Shown in pieces: positions 10,973 to 22,904 of a stretch of 64,000 nucleotides of DNA (positions are counted from its first letter, which is position 1; every line of letters begins with the position of its first letter). The stretch is taken from contig CM067069.1 in assembly GCA_033980235.1 (NCBI GenBank), forward strand, positions 2,596,255-2,660,254, read 5' to 3'. The DNA comes from Diadema setosum. Taxonomy: Eukaryota > Echinodermata > Echinoidea > Diadematoida > Diadematidae. A program made the position numbers and the translations under genes. A model generated the notes under the pieces. That model did no database searches and had not been told where the DNA came from. It was given only the letters and a program-made list of their open reading frames with translations.

Positions 10973-12780
10973 GGATTTCCAGTGAATTTATTCAGACCAT
11001 AAAAAATTCAACTGTTGTTCTTGGCACAAAAGGGGAGCATATCATCATGTGACATGGGGTCAGTTTTTCATTTCTCCTCTAGAAACTCAGAGGTGTCTTA
11101 CTGCATGATTTCATGGATGACATTAAGAGACATTAATCTTCAACCACGCAAAATTTTGTGACATTTGCAAAAGGGATTAATGACCTTACCTACATACCTA
11201 GACCTATGCACAAAAAAGAATGGAACAACCTTCATTACCCTCATAAAGAGCAGGGTAAAATCCCAGTGAAGGAGGCAAAGAGACAAAAAAAAAAAAAAGC
11301 CTGGCTGATATCTGCAATAATCTTCGAGATTGAAGAAGGCAGATTACCCTCAAGAAGATGATATTATTTATCGGATGGTCAAATTACTCCCAACAGGCAG
11401 AAGCAGGCACTGTAAATGGCATTTATCGCGGAACAAAAAAAAAAAATCAAACTGACTGTAACAAAGAGGTCATGTCCAATCAGATAAAAAATTCCAGAAA
11501 TATATTAGAGCAGAGATCTTGCAACAGGAAGAAAAAAAAGCAATTTAAACAAACTTCCTGGAAATGTCTCTCTACAGAGCTTCATTGATATGGTTGTTTC
11601 TATTACACAAAACACACACAAAACCAAATACCTGTGCAAAACAGATGTGATATTTTCTCCCCCCCCCCCCCCCCCCGCCCCGTCCAATAAAAGAAAACAA
11701 CAGTAAATGAGAAAGAGAGAGAGAGAGAGAGAAAGGGAAAGATAAAGAGAACAAACAAAGAAACTTTTCTTGCGTCAACATCATTAGGCCACATTATGGT
11801 CCATTACTCGGCGTAATTACCCAGTTTTCTATTTCCTTGAGTTTGGATTTCACCGTCCCCTGCTGTGCCCAGCAGTGGACCGTATTCAATAAGGTTACGG
11901 TGGGATCCCCTTGTTATAATGAAATCTGACCACTCATTTTTTTTAAATTCTGTTTTCAAATCTTCTCTCTAGACAATGCAAAGAGCCTTGAGAGGTACAA
12001 TTCCACTCTACACATTGTAAGATAAAAAAAGACTGTTTTGAGATGCAGAGGTTTAATCCTCAAACTTATTGAATGAGAATGACTATCATGCCTTAACTAT
12101 TCTTTGTCCATCGGCTCTACATCTCCACTGATTAGGAGTTCTGGCTGATTCTGGCTTCACGCTGGGAAGAATATGAGTGGTAATTTCTTGAGTCTACACT
12201 CGGTAATTTATTTGACAATATTGGGACTAAATATGAGAGGGAAAAGAAACAATACCTAAGCTAATTCAATTAGCTTGGCATCCCCGAATTCTGCCGGGGA
12301 GATTTAGACTGTGTCCAACGAGATGTGAATGTGGTTGGAGCCATGTGCTCTCAGACAAATTGACTTTCTCCGCTGCCTTCCCTGTGGATGTACAGTCTGG
12401 TTAACATTGATTTCATATTTTGCTCATATTCACATTCTCCTCTCGTGTCCTTCTCAATGAAGCAAAGAGGCAGACAACATGACTAAGCTATTCACCATTG
12501 CATCTGCCTGAATATCTATTAAACATTCTATTTCTTGTTCCACTTTTGTCCTTTTTTGATACCAACAGTCAACTACTTTGTTTAACCTATCATCTTCTTT
12601 AAAATGATTATTTTCTCTTCTTCTTCTTCATCTTCTTCTTTTTTTTTGGGGGGGGGGGGCGAGGAACTTTCAAAACCTGTGCCTGGATATGAATATGTTA
12701 TCACCTCTTTTGTAGTCACATTGTTTTTAGAGCACATTTGTATGTGTGCATGCAGACACAGGTGTTAAAATGCTGAATAT

Positions 12781-12862
12781 GAATGTATGTATGTATGTAT
12801 GCAAGTTTGTATGTATGTAAGTATGTATGTGTATGTATGTATATATGTATGTTTTTATGTAT
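12781..12862. repeat. (GTAT)n microsatellite
   Basis: Imperfect GTAT/TATG repeats within the intron between exons A and B. Confidence 0.9.
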
Positions 12863-12952
12863 GACTGTATGTCTTGGCAATCACATGCAAATATATTTTG
12901 GACACAAATTATGATAGATGGTCTAACAGGTGACCAATGTTGGCTTGCAATA

Positions 12953-13024
12953 TGTCTGTCTGTCTGTATATCTGTCGGTCTGTCTGTTTGTATATCTGTC
13001 TATCTGTCTGTCTGTCTGTCTGTA
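12953..13024. repeat. (TGTC)n microsatellite beside exon A donor
   Basis: TGTC/TATC tetranucleotide array ending about 19 bp from the donor of exon A. On the transcribed strand it reads (GACA)n and starts within the first 25 intron bases. Confidence 0.9.
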
Positions 13025-13043
13025 GGTTTGTTCAGTAACTCAC

Positions 13044-13178
13044 CACGACAAGGTTCCACATCCTCGCCGCCTCTGCTACCGGTGTGGATACCGTGCTGCA
13101 TCCTGTCAGCATCATGATCTTGGTGGGTGGGGTGTAGAGGAGGTTGTAGAAGATGTTGGTGCCCCGCCCCGGGTTACA
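13044..13178 (-). CDS. GABBR1: GABA-B receptor subunit 1-like, ligand-binding domain exon A
   Basis: This exon is 135 bp (45 codons, phase 0 at both ends). It encodes a segment starting [15 protein letters not shown] and ending [12 protein letters not shown]. The acceptor is CTCTTTGCAG after a long pyrimidine tract and the donor is GTG|GTGAGT. It matches human GABBR1 from the cysteine of CDPGQATKYLYELLY to MWNLIV, and the human exon, as I recall it, has the same borders. The two cysteines are 26 residues apart, as are Cys219 and Cys245, which form a disulfide in human GABBR1a. The serine right after the second cysteine corresponds to agonist-contact Ser246; the next residue is Thr where human has Ser247. 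GABBR2 lacks this combination, so a GABBR1 assignment is favoured. The preceding exon was not found. Confidence 0.9.
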
Positions 13179-16100
13179 CTGCAAAGAGCAAAGTAAAGAA
13201 AAGAAACACAACAATGTAAACACTTTCGACTGAATGCTGAGCAATGTCTGTCTTGGGCACACGAAGGAATGTGCGTGCACACAAAAAACAACAAACAAAC
13301 ACACAACACACACACATGCACACCTTGGATACCAAACTTCAAGCTAGTTCTCAGTTTTCACAGAAAAAGATCCCCTGATGCATGTCAACTATTTACATAA
13401 TAAAATGAACAGTTTCAGTGGACCACTGAAACAAATAATGGAAATCATAAATGACGAGTAACATCATACGATAAAATACCAATAGAAAGTCATCCATGGA
13501 CACTGTTGCATGACAAACACTTCAGTCTAAATATTCCATTTTTGACAAAACAAAATGATTGTCTACTGCATTAACTCTTTGGTAGTCTCTTACGTGCATA
13601 CCCTTGTAGGTGGTTACAAAATATTTATAAACCAGATTCTTTCATTTTCTCTTTGAATGTCAGAGTTGAAGTGAAGCGGCGGTGAAAAATAAATTTTTCA
13701 AAATAGATCGCCTTTCTTCGTTGGGAATGACCGATGACAAAAATTCCACATTAACAGACAGACACAAAGTCAAGTATCGTTCAGTTTTGCTTTCTTGCGA
13801 TTCCTCTTCATCTTCTTCCTTTTGCTTAAGCGTTGCCTAAGATGTTGGATTGGCACGAAATCTGGTCACGTCCTTCGCGGGGCTCGTGGCCAATAAAAAC
13901 ATGAGAGAAGTCTCCCCCCACGTTAGAGGTAGCTGCCTGCGAGTGACCTTCACGGCTGCTGTTTACGAGAGACTATTTTCTGCGGGATGAGGGGAATGCA
14001 AAACCGTCAGAAGTGTTTCATATGAGGCTCAGAACAGACAGGAACAGCTCAAATTTTGTTTTTCTCCAACGGTCCGTCTGTCGTATGCATGAATATTCTG
14101 TGGTTCGGTCCACACTGCTCTGCAATCCATTTACAAGGCTTATTGATATGTCTATGGAGTGAGAAGACCTTTGAAGAAACAATGATAAGTGTTTGCTCTT
14201 TCGTGGGATCAAAAGATTTTGGATATATGATGCCCACACTCAGCCGAAGGTGAATGGACTCACACTTACACAATCGCTCTTAGAAAACTTATGAAATCTG
14301 TTAGATCGCAGAATCAACTGATTTCGTTAAAAACAGTAGAAGAGTAAATGCTTCGGTGAAACTCATGCAAGGTTTGGGCCTCTATACCATAACACTTTAA
14401 TTTTAATGATTTTGGGGTAACATTTCCATTCAGCTTCAACCTTTCACATCATCTTCTGAAATTATTTGCTCATACAGTACTAGATTCATCTATCTCTATT
14501 GAAGAATGTGGTCTTATAACGCTTATACAACCCTTTGTATGCTTGGAGTGCTGCTGATTGGCAAAGAAAAGCCCATAGTTTACTACACACTGTCCAAAGT
14601 CCCTGCCACAGAAAGGGATAATTCAGTATTACTACTCACATCAAACCGAAGCATAAAGTATAACAAAACATCAGCATGATTTCTTGCATACAATTATTAC
14701 AAAATGCACATATGACAACGTTATTGTCACTGACACTATTGTTCTTACAGAATAGATAAAGTATGGGGTTATTAGTAATCATAACTTAACTTTAAAAGAC
14801 TAAACAGAGAACAATAAATTGTATTCAGAATATTATAGGTGTGATGAATTTGATGATTGTCATTGCCTCATCTATCATTGAGGCAAAAAGGAAAGTTGGT
14901 GGGTTCTCTCCCTTTTATCATATTCATTTCTGTCAAAAATGTGCAATCAGATAAATCACAGACTGAAAGTGATTCATATGTGCATATTGCATTACAAAAA
15001 TATTGAGTTCTTGACAGTTTAATGAAGCAAAGAATCTGCCAACTGTAATCTATAAAATTCATTCATACATCATGCATCGTATCCCTTATTCTTGATGTAA
15101 ATACCTCTGAAACACACACACATACAGGCACAGACATGCACATAGACAGACAGACAAACACACACACACACACACAAACAAACACACACACAAAAAAAAA
15201 AAAGATGTTCAAGGTTTCACTTCACCACAAGTAGAATGATTTGCATATAACAATGTCACACTATAACAAAAAAAAAGGATGGTTTATAAATGATGACACT
15301 TGTATTGCCACTTTTTTTGCTGTTAAAAGAAGAGTCAGAGAGCTCTATCACTTACTCTACGAGGAGCAAAGTGGAGAAACATCATAAAGGAAATATTCTT
15401 CAAATCCCTCCACCCATCAAAAATACAGATATTTTATTTCTTTCCTTGCTTCCTGACGACGAGCTTTGGCTCACTGAAACCATCAGGTCAACTTAAAATT
15501 GGCCACGGTCATGACTACTCAGTTGACAAGGACAAATGGAGCTGTTGTCTAGGGGATACGATTTCACAGCATCGGGATTACCTCACCTCATGACAAATAT
15601 CCTCCCAGCGAAATTTCATGTGAAGAGTGGAAAAGAGACACTGGATTTTGTTCCCCTTACAGTACCTTAACAGGTTGCTAGCATTTCCAGGGTAGCTTCT
15701 GATTTGTGTAAGTGTAAGTTCAACCTCTGAAGCTGTGACATCGGCCAGTACACTGGGACTATGAAAGTTTCAAATGATATGTATACCTTCACAGCATCAG
15801 GAGCTACAGCCAGCAAAGGTTGAGACAGTTATCCAGAGGGTCACAGGTCAAAAACCAAAGAATTATGGGTGATGAATAAAGCATGGATGGCTGTTATATC
15901 ATACATATTGTCTTTCTTTGAATATTTCTTCGTGTTAGAGACAATCAAAGAGGCTTTTTAAGAAAATAAACTTGTATGCTTTGTTAGACAAGATTTGTTT
16001 TTGTCTAGAGCTGGATGCATGCATTCAAACTATTTCTTTATATCCACTCCTTGTTACTCTAACACAAAAAAGGAGCTTAATCATATTGCAAAAAGACTAA

Positions 16101-16879
16101 AAAAAGGAGTACATAATGTCATTCAAAGTTAAATGTGACCTGAAAATATCTCGCAGAATTAATGATATTGGCCTAAGCTGGAACATCAAAGAAAAAAGCA
16201 ATCTTGCTATAAGAAAGTTTGACAATAAAATGAACAACAAATAAACACCCCTGTCGAAACATACACAGAGAAAATCAAGCAGTACAGCAGTTCAAATTAT
16301 TTAGAAAGAAGCTAGGTTTATTTTCTTTTTAAATGAAAGTTCAAGGCTCTCCCCACATAAACTACGTGGGGGTAATATTGCAAATTTTGTGATGGGCAAG
16401 GCAAATTAAACCTTTATGCAGCAGATACACCTTCCTTATCACCATGTCAGTGATGGAATTAAGCCCCCTAATGTCAGTGTTTTGAATACAATACCAATTC
16501 AAATAAATAATCACAGCGAAGAGTCTTGTAAATTTTCTAAAGTCCACAAACATAGAGAGGGGTAATACAGCAATGCAAAAGTCTACAGAGCAGTAGGGAA
16601 TAAAAAAAGAATTGGATTACCTCCCTGGGAATTACTTGCTCCAGGTTCTTACAAATAAGCTTGCAGGATTAGCTGCAGCGGAAATGAATACCACATGTGA
16701 GTGTGCTTTGGCAAAAAGAACATTCGCTAATCCTGCAAATATATCCAATCAGACTAACACCAGCAAACCAAATCAGAGAAATGGGAGGCGAAAAGGTCTA
16801 GGCCACGGGGCTGCCTTCACTTTAATGATGGTGAAGGTCAGAAATGGCGAATGGTGATGGAGGGATAGTGAGGTGATAA
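13179..16879. other. Intronic DNA, no gene found
   Basis: Mostly AT-rich sequence. A GC-richer, non-repetitive patch at 13660-14000 and another at 15480-15660 have no convincing exon: a possible donor at 15589 is preceded by an open frame without recognisable similarity. The (CA)n tract at 15113-15196 is listed separately. Confidence 0.5.
15113..15196. repeat. (CA)n-rich microsatellite
   Basis: ACACAC, CAGACA and CAAACA runs ending in a poly-A. Confidence 0.85.
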
Positions 16880-17545
16880 TAACACCTGGAACAGTCCCTG
16901 AGAGAGATGGACAGAAGGAAGAAAAAAGGGTTGATAGGGGAACATCCAGAGAAAGAGACAGAAGGAGATATATGTGAAGAAGAGAAGAGGGAACATAACT
17001 GAAAGGGAAGGGAAGAGCATACAAAAGAAAGAGATGGAAGGGAGCATGTAAGAGACACAGAAGGGAAGGAACATAATAAGAGGAGATAGAAGGGAACATA
17101 TAAGAGAAAGAGAAGGGAAGGAACATACAAGAGATAGAGAAGGGGATGAATATATGAGGTGAGATAGAAGGGAACATATAAGAGAGAGAGAAGGGAAGGA
17201 ACATACAAAAGATAGAGAAGGGGATGAATATATGAGGTGAGATAGAAGGGAACATATAAGAGATAGAAAGGAAGGAACATACAAGAGATAGAGAAGGGAG
17301 CATATAAAAGCAAGAGAAGAAAAGGAGTATACACGGGCAAGAGATGAAAGAGAGCATTGAGAGAAATAGAATGGAAGGGGCATATACATGATAAGTGAGC
17401 ATATATCAAGAGAACGGAAGTAATATAAGAGAAAAGGATGGGAGCATACAAGAGAAAGATAAGGGAAGGAAGAAATAGGAGAGAGAAGGGAACATTCAGT
17501 CAAAGAAAAAGACGAGGGCATATAAGAACAGGAGGTGGAAGATTA
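16870..17545. repeat. Polypurine tract with a 78-bp higher-order repeat
   Basis: About 670 bp of nearly pure purine on the plus strand. Two 78-bp units (17083-17160 and 17161-17238), each starting GAGATAGAAGGGAACATATA, and a partial third (to about 17303) are visible. The long minus-strand frames (Ser/Leu/Phe/Pro-rich, three frames at once) are a by-product of the composition. Confidence 0.8.
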
Positions 17546-17825
17546 AGGAAAGGATGAAAAAGAAAGAGGGATTACGCCTGAAGAAGGAGCCAAAGAGAAT
17601 GATTAAAGAAATGGGACAACTGACAGACAGGTGAGCTGGTGGATGAGAAAAAGAAAAGGAGGGCTGGAACAAAGAGAAGATAGACTGTTTGTATATATGC
17701 TAGTTTGTGTTTTTGTTTGTTTGTGGGTGTGTGAGAGACAAAGTGATAGAAACTCACAGAATCCTGGCATAGCAGGTATAACTGTAATACCTGAAACCAT
17801 ATTTGACATCTCCTCCTTTAACATC

Positions 17826-17985
17826 TTGATATAATTCATAATATAATATATAATGATATAATATGATATTATATATTAATATAATACTATATAATAATAT
17901 AATATTATATATAAATATATAATATATAATAATATAATACATATATGTTTAATACATATATAATACATATATATTTAATAATCTT
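17826..17985. repeat. (ATAAT)n / (ATAT)n AT-only tract
   Basis: About 160 bp made almost only of A and T (ATAATATAATATATAATG-type repeats). Confidence 0.9.
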
Positions 17986-18264
17986 GTTTATATTTTTTCT
18001 AAGATTTGTAATGTCTGTTTTATGTTAAGTGCTGTCTGGGGCAAATTATTTGTATAGGGCCCCATTTTTCTCTCTCTTCTTTCTTTCTATAAAACAACAA
18101 CAAAATATAATTCAAGATAGGTTCAACAATTCATACATTCTCTTGGATGAAAGTAGGCAAAATAAAGTGAAGGTTTAAAGAGTTTGCAGTGAATTAATAT
18201 CTACATAAGATAAGGGCCCACCAGTTTCAAGAGGGCTACATCATGCACCCTTCTAGACTCTATA

Positions 18265-19353
18265 AAGATGAAGAAGGTAACCCCAAATCAAAGTGACCAC
18301 TTCATAAAGATGAAGAAGGTAACCCCAAATCAAAGTGACCACTTCATAAAGATGAAGAAGGTAACCCCAAATCAAAGTGACCACTTCATAAAGATGAAGA
18401 AGGTAACCCCAAATCAAAGTGACCACTTCATAAAGATGAAGAAGGTAACCCCAAATCAAAGTGACCACTTCATAAAGATGAAGAAGGTAACCCCAAATCA
18501 AAGTGACCACTTCATAAAGATGAAGAAGGTAACCCCAAATCAAAGTGACCACTTCATAAAGATGAAGAAGGTAACCCCAAATCAAAGTGACCACTTCATA
18601 AAGATGAAGAAGGTAACCCCAAATCAAAGTGACCACTTCATAAAGATGAAGAAGGTAACCCCAAATCAAAGTGACCACTTCATAAAGATGAAGAAGGTAA
18701 CCCCAAATCAAAGTGACCACTTCATAAAGATGAAGAAGGTAACCCCAAATCAAAGTGACCACTTCACAAAGATGAAGAAGGTAACCCCAAATCAAAGTGA
18801 CCACTTCACAAAGATGAAGAAGGTAACCCCAAATCAAAGTGACCACTTCACAAAGATGAAGAAGGTAACCCCAAATCAAAGTGACCACTTCATAAAGATG
18901 AAGAAGGTAACCCCAAATCAAAGTGACCACTTCATAAAGATGAAGAAGGTAACCCCAAATCAAAGTGACCACTTCATAAAGATGAAGAAGGTAACCCCAA
19001 ATCAAAGTGACCACTTCATAAAGATGAAGAAGGTAACCCCAAATCAAAGTGACCACTTCATAAAGATGAAGAAGGTAACCCCAAATCAAAGTGACCACTT
19101 CATAAAGATGAAGAAGGTAACCCCAAATCAAAGTGACCACTTCATAAAGATGAAGAAGGTAACCCCAAATCAAAGTGACCACTTCATAAAGATGAAGAAG
19201 GTAACCCCAAATCAAAGTGACCACTTCATAAAGATGAAGAAGGTAACCCCAAATCAAAGTGACCACTTCATAAAGATGAAGAAGGTAACCCCAAATCAAA
19301 GTGACCACTTCATAAAGATGAAGAAGGTAACCCCAAATCAAAGTGACCACTTC
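18265..19353. repeat. 42-bp satellite, about 26 near-identical units
   Basis: The unit runs AAGATGAAGAAGGTAACCCC then AAATCAAAGTGACCACTTCA then TA. About 25.9 units fit in 1,089 bp. The only changes are T to C at 18767, 18809 and 18851 (units 12-14). Because 42 is a multiple of three and no stop occurs, both strands are open: plus strand MKKVTPNQSDHFIK repeats, minus strand EVVTLIWGYLLHLY repeats. I do not call either a gene: there is no start context, no similarity and no sign of codon-level selection. Confidence 0.95.
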
Positions 19354-20499
19354 TTTTACTGGCACTCAAGATGTATATTCACGATTAAATTTCAACGATC
19401 ATCAACTACTAAGCCTTTTCTGTATGCCTAAACACTGGACTACAAACAACCCGTTTGTCAGTGGAAATGTACGCATAATATTTGCAGTCTGCATGTAAGT
19501 ACAGCCAAGAATTACTTGATATTTGTCATTACATTCAGGGGAAAAAAGATATATAAAGACAGCAGTTATTCTACTGAAGCATGCTACAATGCAGTTAGGT
19601 TTAGACGTCATGTGTTCCTTTTCCAAACATCACAAAATTTTGCATGGTTGAAGAGTATTGTCTCCAAGCACCCTTTAAGAAATCTTATGGTAATACAACT
19701 CAAAATCTTTTAAAAAGAAATAAGAAAATAACCCTTTGTTACTTGAGAATATGCTCCACTTTGATATCGAGAATAATAGGTTGAATATTTCTGGGGTCCA
19801 GATGTATTCACCAGAAGTCTCGATCATTGTTTTCCCCTCTATCATAAAGTATTTTCCAGTTTTACTATTCTGAGGAAAGGTCTGAATTAACTAGGTCTAC
19901 AATAACCTAGCTTATGAAAGGAACCTAATCATCAGGGTTGCAAAAGGGACACACGAGCTTTAAACCCTGCCTGGCACAATCATTACATACAGAATATTGT
20001 GCCCACGTACTTTGTAGAAAAAAGAGATGATGGGTGAGAAATAGGCAGATGAAGGAGAAAAGGGGTCATAGAAAACTTCTTTGGCTGCCACAAAACGTGA
20101 TTCAGACACACTCGGCAAACGTCGAGGGGGTTGCGGAATGCACTGCGGACCGATCCAAGAGGTCCTTGTAACAAAAATTATGTTGCTCTCTGCGCTTTCA
20201 AATTGCACGAGACCGTCAAACCCCACTCCACAAATAAATGCCCCCTCTCTCTCTCTCTGGAGTTTAAAAAAAAATGACTTCAGAGAGAGAGGCTTACAGA
20301 GACTCTATATCATTCTCTTTTGGAAGCAAACATGCATTCACACATGGAGTCAACCTCCCCCCCCCCCAAAAAAAAAAAATAGAATAAGAAAAAACACACC
20401 TAATGCACCAAAACAAATAAACAAGCAATCATTGCATATCAAATTCTCTGTCCTGATTTCATAAGTCTGACAAACTTTCCCTCCATCGGTAAGACTTCT
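19354..20499. other. Intronic DNA, no gene found
   Basis: A GC-richer patch at 20080-20230 has no acceptable exon borders. Short poly-C/poly-A at 20356-20377. Nothing else recognised. Confidence 0.5.
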
Positions 20500-20754
20500 A
20501 TATGAAGAGTTTGTTCGCAAAAACCGATAATTCTATTTTTGAAGATTTTGAAGTATGGTCTCTGTCATAAAGTACAAAATAATACCTTTGAAATGATATA
20601 TTGGTCACTACATATAAAGGTACATTTTTGATGTTATGGTCAAAAGAAGCAAACATTTTCTTATTATTCTCTTTTTTTTTCTTGACTTTTAAACGTAAAT
20701 ATCTCCATTTGGCAAATATGGACTTATCGGTTTTTGCGAACAAACTCTTCATAT
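20500..20754. mobile_element. 255-bp MITE, copy 2 (opposite orientation)
   Basis: The ends are ATATGAAGAGTTTGTTCGCA and its inverted partner. The interior is the reverse complement of 6820-7074 with scattered changes. Both ends share the TTCGC variant that differs from TTTGC in copy 1. The minus strand is open across the element, as the plus strand is in copy 1. Confidence 0.75.
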
Positions 20755-21033
20755 CTTTCAAAACATTTTCAGCAAGTAGTATACCCAGTCTGACAGAAAG
20801 CATAGATAACAGATCAATCGCAAGCATACAGCTGAAAACATGGCCATTCATTCTTGGTTCTTAAAAGAAGAAGAAGACGAAGAAGAAGAAACAAACATCA
20901 CAGGATACCATCAGAGCATACCGGAGGGTGCTAACAGCAACCTGTCCTGACTGAAACACCTCCCCAGTTGCCTCTTAAAGGTGACAAACCATTGTATATC
21001 ATGACATATTACCAGCCAAATTAATTATGTGCT

Positions 21034-21126
21034 TTAACCTGTTGAGGACGGGTTGATTTTGCTATAACATGCAATTCCCTTAGACACCTGCCAGAGTTTT
21101 CTTGGGACTTGTCTTCAATGGGTTAA
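21034..21126. mobile_element. TTAA-flanked 93-bp MITE, copy 2
   Basis: It begins TTAACCTGTTGAGGACGGG and ends GTCTTCAATGGGTTAA. Orientation is opposite to copy 1. The central palindrome has decayed (AGAGTTTTCTTGG). Confidence 0.65.
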
Positions 21127-22904
21127 TGTTCATGTTGGTTTGGTGTCGCGCAAATGCAGTGCAACAGCGTGAAAATTTTCGCTTTTACAGTAATAACACC
21201 TGGAGTCTTCATCAATAGATTTTCTCCAACTACATAGGTAACACAAGACTGATTCCTCGAAAACCATCACTACTTTACAAAATGAAAATCAACACTTTAT
21301 ATCTTCACTGGGCAGCATGGACTGTTCCTGATTTGTGAAAGTGAAATATGCCTACATAGACTACACTCTTTATTATTCTTTTTATTTTTATTATTGTTTT
21401 TTTTTTGGGGGGGGGGGGTTGGGTGTTAGACAATCAGTTGACTGATTAATTACTTTGCCATTTATCATCCAAGGTAAATTTCTGTTTTAACCCTCTGTAA
21501 TTTTTTTTTTTACTGACATTTGGTTAATTCCCCCTAGATGGTGGTCATACTAGAACTGGCAAGTACCAATCACAGCATCACATGACAAAAAACATGGGTG
21601 ACCTCCCCCCTCAAAAATATGCAAAGTTGGCCACAATGAATTTCCACATCTCTACAAATTTTAAAAAGAGTCTAAAGCTCTAATCTTTAAACTGATACAT
21701 AACTTGGCAAAATTGGACCATCCTAACCCATTCAAACAGTGCTTGAAATAAGAGAGAGTTAGGACGTGCAGTTTCATAGAAAAGGGAAAAAAGTGGATCT
21801 ACACGAGTAGGATAACTCAGGCATGCTGTCCACGATCATCAATGAAAAGACATTCTATTTCCCAGCGTAAATAACCTCTGAATTAAATACAGTCCAGAAA
21901 AAATACTAATATCTCAATTTCACATTTTTTCAGCCATCAATTTTGACAGTACATGTAGATAAAAGATTCCTCTCCCAGGTGAGATAAACTTTAAAACTTA
22001 AGTCACTCAACCCAATGGCACATTCCTTTTTGTTCATTACAGGGAATCCTAATATGCGATTTTTTGTGGGTTTTGAGCTGGGTGGTCACATATTTACTAA
22101 TTTCAACTGAGTTAGGGTGACATTGTCTAACAAAATTCCAAAAACTATGTAACAGGGAAAGTCAAAATGTAGTCATTTTATCAGAACTCTCGACAAAAAT
22201 AATAATTTCATGATTCCCTTCATGCTTGTCTATAATGTTCATACAGAGCAAATGAAGTTACAGGACCCTGGGAAAAGCAAGGCAGGTGAAACAATCCAGA
22301 CTGTCAAAGTGGTGCGTGCTCACCATATTTCTCGGAAATTAGGAGCTGATGTCGGAGACAAGGTGCCATGTCCGACCTGTCAGAGGTGCGTGGGGAGGGA
22401 GGTTTCACACCTTTTACCACCCCTTTTACCACCTGTCAGCTAAAAACAGCATCCCGCAAAAATGCCAGGCAATTTCCCCCTGCATTCACAGATGGTTTGC
22501 ATGGGCAAATAGTAGCCGAGGCATGGCCACAATGTGAGAAAATTCTCTGCATAGCACCAGCTAGTTGCCAGACTGACAAAGTTTTATCCAGTCCCTCTCC
22601 CAAGTACTTTCTGAACTGAATATAAAAAGAAGAAACTGAATCCCTTGTTCCGAAGTCCATTTTGGAATGATGGCGATGTAGCAATGAGTGATTGAGGGCT
22701 AATCATTTCTACAAATATAACCATTTGTGATATTTTCAGTGCAATCTAATGGGACAATTGTGTGATGATGGCATCTCTGATAATTCTATTTACATGTGTG
22801 ATTACTATTCATTTAAAATAACAAACTGCCCATAATGTTTCCTTTTCCTCCAGTTTAAGCAGACATTCTATGTTGTGTGTGTATTACATGCACTGCAGTG
22901 AAAT
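21127..22904. other. Intronic DNA, no gene found
   Basis: It holds the end of a TTTCGCG-type repeat (about 21145-21192, ending TTTTACAGTAATA), a poly-T/poly-G run at 21399-21419 and a GC-richer patch at 22250-22600 without recognisable exons. Confidence 0.45.

Larger units (their letters stand above)
10182..13043 (-). other. GABBR1: Intron between exons A and B
   Basis: This 2,862-bp phase-0 intron contains a TTTCGCG-type element (10756-10972), a poly-C run near 11657-11685, a short (GA)n near 11710-11734, a poly-G run near 12649-12659 and two tetranucleotide arrays close to the exon A donor. No other exon is seen. Confidence 0.8.

Noticed and set aside
15589..15690. Possible minus-strand exon ending ...ATGAG|GTGAGG
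   Set aside because: The open frame before the donor has no similarity to GABBR1 and the acceptor is unclear.
16773..17521. Three overlapping minus-strand frames of more than 200 codons, Ser/Leu/Phe/Pro-rich
   Set aside because: All three frames are open because the strand is nearly pure pyrimidine; this is a low-complexity tract.
18253..19431. Long open frames on both strands (370 and 387 codons) as repeat proteins
   Set aside because: They follow from a stop-free 42-bp unit whose length is a multiple of three; no similarity, no splice or promoter context and no codon-level variation.
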